Below are positions 6,960 through 10,786 of a DNA stretch of 10,786 nucleotides, piece after piece. The notes under the pieces were generated by a model. That model searched no databases and had not been told where the DNA came from. It was given only the letters and a program-made list of their open reading frames with translations. Position 1 is the stretch's first letter; every line of letters begins with the position of its first letter. Source of the stretch: CAYSND01 sp964642235 (GTDB lineage: Bacteria; Bacteroidota; Bacteroidia; Bacteroidales; UBA932). The position numbers and the translations under genes are program-made. The stretch spans positions 1-10,786 of the forward strand of contig CAZXOP010000064.1 of assembly GCA_964642235.1 (NCBI GenBank), read 5' to 3'.

Positions 6960-7676
6960 TTATTGTTCTAAGGCTTTAACTGCTGCTGCAACTATCTCTT
7001 GGTCGCTAACCGTAATGGTTTCAGGTTCACCTATTCCCCCCCAAGAGAGCATCCCTGATGGACGCGTCTTACTTGCTGAAAAATGGAACTCCGGGGCTTT
7101 AGTATAAGAGGCAAGCTCTGCAATATTTGAGGGATTGACTCCGGAGCCGGGCATAATAATAATGCGCTCTCCTGCCAACTCCACCATCTTTTTTATCACA
7201 TCTCTCCCCTCGATGGCAGTTTGAAAACCACCGGAGGTTAAGATTCTTTCACACCCCAGCGAGATAACCTCTTCCATCGCTTCAAAAATATCGACAGCCC
7301 TATCTATTGCCCTATGAAAAGTAACGGAGAGTCCAAGATCGTGTGCCCTTTTTACCCACTTGGAACACCCCTCCATATCGACTCTCCCCTTATTGGTCAA
7401 GGCTCCAATAACCACTCCGTTTACTCCAAGTTCCGCACAAACTTCAATATCACGTAAAACCTCCATTTTTTCAGCAGAATTGTAGAGGAAATCCCCTCCG
7501 CGGGGACGAATTAAGACATTGATATCAATTGAAATAGACCTCCTTACCATCGTTATAAGTCCTGTAGAGGGAGTTACTCCCCCCACGCTCAAAACAGAAC
7601 AGAGTTCAACTCTATCCGCACCACCATTCTTGGCAGCTTGAGCACTCTCAAATGAATTTGCACAAATTTCTAACAT
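6960..7676 (-). CDS. cutC: CutC-family TIM-barrel protein
   Basis: The 238-residue protein fits the full length of the CutC family (E. coli CutC is 248 residues), a cytoplasmic TIM-barrel protein annotated as copper homeostasis. Visible family motifs are MLEICANS at the start, GGADRVELCS at 18-27, GGVTPS at 32-37, LIRPRGGDF at 55-63, the conserved THR-like segment VTFHRAID at 118-125, ILTSGG and IIIMPGSGVNPSN. Copper-binding is a historical assignment. In E. coli the cutC phenotype was later attributed largely to a small RNA (MicL) encoded in the 3' part of the gene, so the protein's real function is open. It is the first gene of a probable cutC-creD unit. Its ATG lies only 50 bases from the ATG of the divergent lipoprotein gene. 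A TAAATTTG word at 7689-7682 on the minus strand could be a -7 element, but it lacks a well-spaced TTTG. Confidence 0.95.
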   Translation of the reverse strand: MLEICANSFESAQAAKNGGADRVELCSVLSVGGVTPSTGLITMVRRSISIDINVLIRPRGGDFLYNSAEKMEVLRDIEVCAELGVNGVVIGALTNKGRVDMEGCSKWVKRAHDLGLSVTFHRAIDRAVDIFEAMEEVISLGCERILTSGGFQTAIEGRDVIKKMVELAGERIIIMPGSGVNPSNIAELASYTKAPEFHFSASKTRPSGMLSWGGIGEPETITVSDQEIVAAAVKALEQ

Positions 7677-7677
7677 A

Positions 7678-7708
7678 TTTGCAAATTTATAAATTTTTAG
7701 TAAGTTTG
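7678..7708 (+). promoter_or_regulatory. Promoter of the transglutaminase lipoprotein gene (TTTG-N19-TAAGTTTG)
   Basis: TTTG at 7678-7681 and TAAGTTTG at 7701-7708 are separated by exactly 19 bases, matching both Bacteroidetes promoter elements. The ATG at 7727 follows 18 bases after the -7 element, leaving a short leader. The -33 element almost touches the cutC start codon, so the two divergent genes share a very compact control region. The promoter lies downstream of the alternative ATG at 7652, which supports the later start. Confidence 0.75.
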
Positions 7709-7726
7709 GCTAATATTTCAAACATT

Positions 7727-10423
7727 ATGAAACAATCACTTTTAGCAGCAGCAATAATCTCATTCTCCCTACTTTTGGCAGGATGTGCAGATCAGGAACA
7801 CTTTATCTCCTCCTCATCTTTTCGTAAAGAGGTGAAAAATGACCTTAACAATAAAATCACCGCTCTCGAAGAGAATTTTGATGTCAATGACATTTACAGT
7901 GAGTGTAAGAACAATACAGAAAAGGAGGCAATGGAGTTTCTCTACGCATATATGCCCTTGGGGGATATGATTGATTATGAACCCTCTCTATACCTCAATG
8001 GTATAAGGGGCGCCCTTCGTGCCCGTGAAGAGATGCCGTGGGGTGAGACCCTTCCGGAAACGGTTTTTCGTCACTTCGTTCTCCCCTTGAGGGTCAATAA
8101 TGAGACTCTTGATGAGTCACGTGACTATTTCTATGAAGAGTTAAGGGATAGGGTAAGGGAGAAAACAATGTATGATGCTGCCCTCGAAGTGAACCATTGG
8201 TGCCACGAAAAGGTAATCTATACCCCTTCGGATGCTAGAACCTCCTCCCCAATGGCCACAATGATCACTGCCCACGGAAGATGCGGAGAGGAGTCTGTGT
8301 TCACAGTTGCTGCCCTCCGTTCGGTTGGGATTCCTGCACGTCAGGTTTACACCCCCCGTTGGGCACATACTGATGACAATCATGCCTGGGTAGAGGTTTG
8401 GGTAGATGGAGAGTGGCATTACCTCGGAGCCTGCGAGCCGGAGCCTAAACTCGATATTGCATGGTTTAGTTCGACTGCAAAAAGAGCCCTCCTGATGCAC
8501 ACAAAGGTCTTTGGGAAATACAGAGGAAAAGAAGATATTATTTCGACCACCAATTGTTTTACTGAAATCAATGTAACTGCCAATTACACACCGACTAATC
8601 GTATTCAAATAGCTGTAAAAGATGAGAATGGGAAAGCTGTAGAAAATGCAAAAGTGGAGTTTAAAATTTACAACTACGCCGAGTTTTATAGTGCAATAAC
8701 CTCATATACAGATAAAAAAGGGAAAACCTCTGCCACGTTTGGCAAAGGGGATATTATGGTATGGGCATCAAGTGGAGACAAGTTCGGTTTTACAGAAATC
8801 TCTGTAGCTGAGGCTCGTAATAATCAGATATTTAATATTGTTCTCGATAAAAAAACAGGGGATATAATTTCACAGGAGATAGATGTCGTCCCCCCTGCTG
8901 AAGAGAAAGTTATCACCACCGTAACAGATGAGGAGAAAACCTATAACGACTGGAGACTTGCACAAGAAGATGCCATAAGAGAGAAGTATATTGCCACTTT
9001 CGCCTCTGCCGAAACTGCCTCAAAACTCTGCAAAGAGATGAAAATCACCTCAAAGAGTGAACAAGAGAGGATCCTTAAATATCTTACTGCTGCTCGTGGA
9101 AATTGGAAACAGATTTATAATTATCTCCTTTCCCTCTCCCCTACCGAGCTCGAAATAGGACTTCGCCTGCTTGACTTGGTAAGTGCAAAAGACCTTCGCG
9201 ACACCCCGGCAACTATTCTCCTTGACCACTTAGCTAATTTTAATATTAAACAGCTTAAATCGGCTAGCCCTAAAGAGGGGAGCTATGATGATATTCTAAT
9301 TAAATATGTTCTCAATCCTAGAATTGCCAACGAACTGCTCCAGCCATGGAGAGGAGTTTTACAGTCAGTAGCTTCCGATGGAATCTTAAACGAACCTACC
9401 CCTGAGAACGTTATTGCCTTTACTGAGAAGATTAAAATCCTCGACGAATATAACCCCCAAAGGATTCCAATCTCCCCTATTGGCACTCTTTCACTTATGG
9501 CTGCCAATACTGCATCGAGGGAGATCTTCTTCGTTGCACTCTGCAGAAGCCTTAACATCCCTGCAAGGATCGAGGAGGTAAGTGGTAAATTACAATACCA
9601 CTCGGGTAATTCGTGGCACGATGTCTCCTTTGTGGAGAGGGAGCAGGAGGGTGCCCCGAAGATAGGGAGTGCCGAAACAGGCACCCTGACATTAACCTAC
9701 GCAGGACAAAAATTTATTGATGACCCGAAGTTCGAAACTCATTTTACCATTGCAAAGATTGAGGGAGGTGGACTTAACACCCTTAACTTCAGGGACAAAG
9801 AGGGCTACGAAGGGACAATGTCTTGGAAGGGGATTTCAAAGACCCCTATTCCACTTGACTGCGGCTACTACCTCCTGACCACCGGAACACGAATGGCAAG
9901 TGGTAAGGTCCTCTCCACCATTAAGTTTTTCAATATCGAGAAAGACAATAACACCACTGTTGAACTTGTAATGAGGGAAGATCCTTCGGAGCTTCAAGTG
10001 ATTGGGAACATGGATGCTGAGAGTAAATTTCTGCGAATTTTCCCAGATGCTACCCTCTCTCAAAATTCGATTCTTGAGACAACAGGGAGAGGATTCTTCG
10101 TTCTCGGATTCCTTCTTCCAAATCACGAACCGAGCAATCATGCCATCAGAAGTCTCTTTGAGCAGGCACCCAAAAAACCGACAATACTTTTTTATCGTAC
10201 TGAAGAAGATTACCTGAAATTCAAGAGTGCTACCACCATGGGAACCCCTGATGGTATAACATTCGGGATAGATATTGACAATGCTATTTTCAATGCCATT
10301 ACCAAGGAGATGAAGCTCACTCACCCCGAACTTCCACTCTTTGTAATTGCTGATACTTTCGGAAAAATTGTCTATATATGTGAGGGATATAATATAGGAA
10401 CTGCCGAACAACTTAACAGATAA
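7727..10423 (+). CDS. Large transglutaminase-like lipoprotein with a degenerate second copy of the domain
   Basis: From the ATG at 7727 the protein is 898 residues. The frame opens at 7652, but only the later start gives a proper lipoprotein signal (MKQSLLAAAIISFSLLLAGC) with C20 as the lipidated cysteine, and the promoter lies between the two ATGs. It is therefore predicted to be membrane-anchored in the periplasm or at the surface. Residues about 150-240 form a transglutaminase/protease-like core with C186 in GRCGEES and H219 in NHAWVEVW. The third residue is probably an acidic residue in GACEPEP (E237 or E239), since the usual VDP is absent. Residues about 280-375 look like a beta-sandwich of carboxypeptidase-regulatory or Ig type. 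Residues about 478-640 repeat the first module at an offset of about 410 residues, with T595 at the catalytic cysteine position. The last ~110 residues may be thioredoxin-like but lack a CxxC. The substrate is unknown; peptide cleavage or cross-linking is inference. Confidence 0.9.
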   Translation: MKQSLLAAAIISFSLLLAGCADQEHFISSSSFRKEVKNDLNNKITALEENFDVNDIYSECKNNTEKEAMEFLYAYMPLGDMIDYEPSLYLNGIRGALRAREEMPWGETLPETVFRHFVLPLRVNNETLDESRDYFYEELRDRVREKTMYDAALEVNHWCHEKVIYTPSDARTSSPMATMITAHGRCGEESVFTVAALRSVGIPARQVYTPRWAHTDDNHAWVEVWVDGEWHYLGACEPEPKLDIAWFSSTAKRALLMHTKVFGKYRGKEDIISTTNCFTEINVTANYTPTNRIQIAVKDENGKAVENAKVEFKIYNYAEFYSAITSYTDKKGKTSATFGKGDIMVWASSGDKFGFTEISVAEARNNQIFNIVLDKKTGDIISQEIDVVPPAEEKVITTVTDEEKTYNDWRLAQEDAIREKYIATFASAETASKLCKEMKITSKSEQERILKYLTAARGNWKQIYNYLLSLSPTELEIGLRLLDLVSAKDLRDTPATILLDHLANFNIKQLKSASPKEGSYDDILIKYVLNPRIANELLQPWRGVLQSVASDGILNEPTPENVIAFTEKIKILDEYNPQRIPISPIGTLSLMAANTASREIFFVALCRSLNIPARIEEVSGKLQYHSGNSWHDVSFVEREQEGAPKIGSAETGTLTLTYAGQKFIDDPKFETHFTIAKIEGGGLNTLNFRDKEGYEGTMSWKGISKTPIPLDCGYYLLTTGTRMASGKVLSTIKFFNIEKDNNTTVELVMREDPSELQVIGNMDAESKFLRIFPDATLSQNSILETTGRGFFVLGFLLPNHEPSNHAIRSLFEQAPKKPTILFYRTEEDYLKFKSATTMGTPDGITFGIDIDNAIFNAITKEMKLTHPELPLFVIADTFGKIVYICEGYNIGTAEQLNR

Positions 10424-10428
10424 TTTTC

Positions 10429-10436
10429 TAACTTTG
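10429..10436 (+). promoter_or_regulatory. Possible -7 element for tRNA-Leu
   Basis: TAACTTTG matches TAnnTTTG and ends nine bases before the tRNA, just after the stop codon of the lipoprotein gene. There is no TTTG at the proper upstream spacing, so read-through from the lipoprotein gene is an alternative source of transcript. Confidence 0.45.
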
Positions 10437-10445
10437 CGACCCCAA

Positions 10446-10529
10446 GCCCGAATGGTGGAATTGGTAGACACGCTAGTTTCAGGGACTAGTGGTCGCAAGA
10501 CTGTGCAGGTTCGAGCCCTGTTTCGGGCA
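10446..10529 (+). tRNA. tRNA-Leu (anticodon CAG)
   Basis: This is a class II tRNA of 84 nt. The acceptor stem is GCCCGAA with TTCGGGC. The anticodon stem CTAGT/ACTAG encloses the loop TTCAGGG, with CAG as anticodon, reading CUG. The long variable arm has the stem GGTC-GCAA-GACT. The T arm is GCAGG-TTCGAGC-CCTGT. A at 10529 is the discriminator, as expected for leucine, and CCA is not encoded. The gene lies 22 bases after the lipoprotein gene and directly before a strong terminator. Confidence 0.97.
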
Positions 10530-10533
10530 CTGG

Positions 10534-10570
10534 AAAAATATAGGAGCGATAAATCGCTCCTATATTTTTT
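10534..10570 (+). terminator. Rho-independent terminator after tRNA-Leu
   Basis: A perfect 17-bp inverted repeat (10534-10550 with 10553-10569) has a G/C-rich middle (AGGAGCGAT and ATCGCTCCT), a T-run on the 3' side and an A-run on the 5' side. It can therefore act in both directions. The two-base centre means the top A-T pairs will open to form the real loop. Confidence 0.88.
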
Positions 10571-10786
10571 CAGTACCCTGGGGGGCCTGAGTCCTACCCC
10601 CCCTATAATGTTTACACACTTCGTGTGGTGGATACACGCTGCTACTCTTTTCCGCTTACTTTATGTTTATATTAGTGGTTCTTAGGAAGTTTTGTGAAAT
10701 TTTAATGCTCAGCAATTTGAATTACACTCGTTCCGTAAGCACAAGCCGCAGCGGTCTCTGCAGAGACACCAAACTTCGTTTGGTTA
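10571..10786. other. Non-coding tail with a cluster of small hairpins
   Basis: No convincing plus-strand gene is present. Four self-complementary elements are visible. A GGGGGG (10580-10585) / CCCCCC (within 10597-10603) stem encloses a loop of about 11 bases. A CACAC-TTC-GTGTG hairpin lies at 10615-10627. GTCTCTGCAGAGAC at 10754-10767 is a perfect 14-nt palindrome. ACCAAAC-TTC-GTTTGGT lies at 10768-10784. On the minus strand a frame enters at 10785 and reads KFGVSAETAAACAYGTSVIQIAEH before a TAA at about 10704. It could be the end of a gene beyond the window, or a chance frame through repeated DNA. Confidence 0.5.

Noticed and set aside
7652..7726. Upstream start of the transglutaminase lipoprotein
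   Set aside because: It would overlap cutC, precede the promoter and bury the lipoprotein signal peptide.
9836..10498. A 220-codon minus-strand frame opposite the lipoprotein gene
   Set aside because: It lies antisense to a well-supported gene and across tRNA-Leu, and lacks any recognisable motif. The same reasoning applies to the long antisense frame at 8141-8608.
10434..10685. An 83-codon plus-strand frame after the lipoprotein gene
   Set aside because: It runs through the whole of tRNA-Leu and its terminator, and its translation has no protein-like pattern.

Overview
The window looks like a chromosomal segment of a Bacteroidota bacterium, most likely of the order Bacteroidales. The proteins are typical of that phylum: a DnaG with a long charged linker, a MetG with a KISTS signature and a C-terminal tRNA-binding domain, an HU-CCDC81-type membrane protein, a DUF4143 ATPase and a large transglutaminase lipoprotein. 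Shine-Dalgarno sequences are weak or absent. Several genes are preceded by the Bacteroidetes promoter signature TTTG-N19/20-TAnnTTTG.

Layout. Positions 1-918 hold the 3' part of dnaG (+), followed by metG (966-3032, +). An HU-CCDC81-like membrane-anchored protein (3044-3757, -) converges on metG. Next come tRNA-Asn(GTT) (3886-3959, +) with a clear promoter and terminator, and a DUF4143-type ATPase (4065-5357, -). The ATPase has a good promoter that abuts three tandem 23-bp repeats. A 99-bp compound inverted repeat (5534-5632) lies further upstream. cutC (6960-7676) and creD (5665-6948) form a two-gene minus-strand unit. Diverging from cutC is a large transglutaminase lipoprotein gene (7727-10423, +), followed closely by tRNA-Leu(CAG) (10446-10529) and a strong terminator. 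The last ~215 bp contain several small hairpins and perhaps the end of a minus-strand reading frame.

How the genes work together. dnaG, metG and the two tRNAs are core information-processing genes. The HU-CCDC81-like protein, CreD and the transglutaminase lipoprotein are predicted cell-envelope proteins. The ATPase with its repeats, flanked by a 10-nt direct repeat, looks like an accessory unit placed between tRNA-Asn and the cutC-creD unit. No phage, transposase, CRISPR array or complete known defence system is visible. The least ordinary features are the repeat-promoter arrangement in front of the ATPase, the compound inverted repeat beside it, and the internally duplicated transglutaminase protein, whose second copy has lost its catalytic cysteine.
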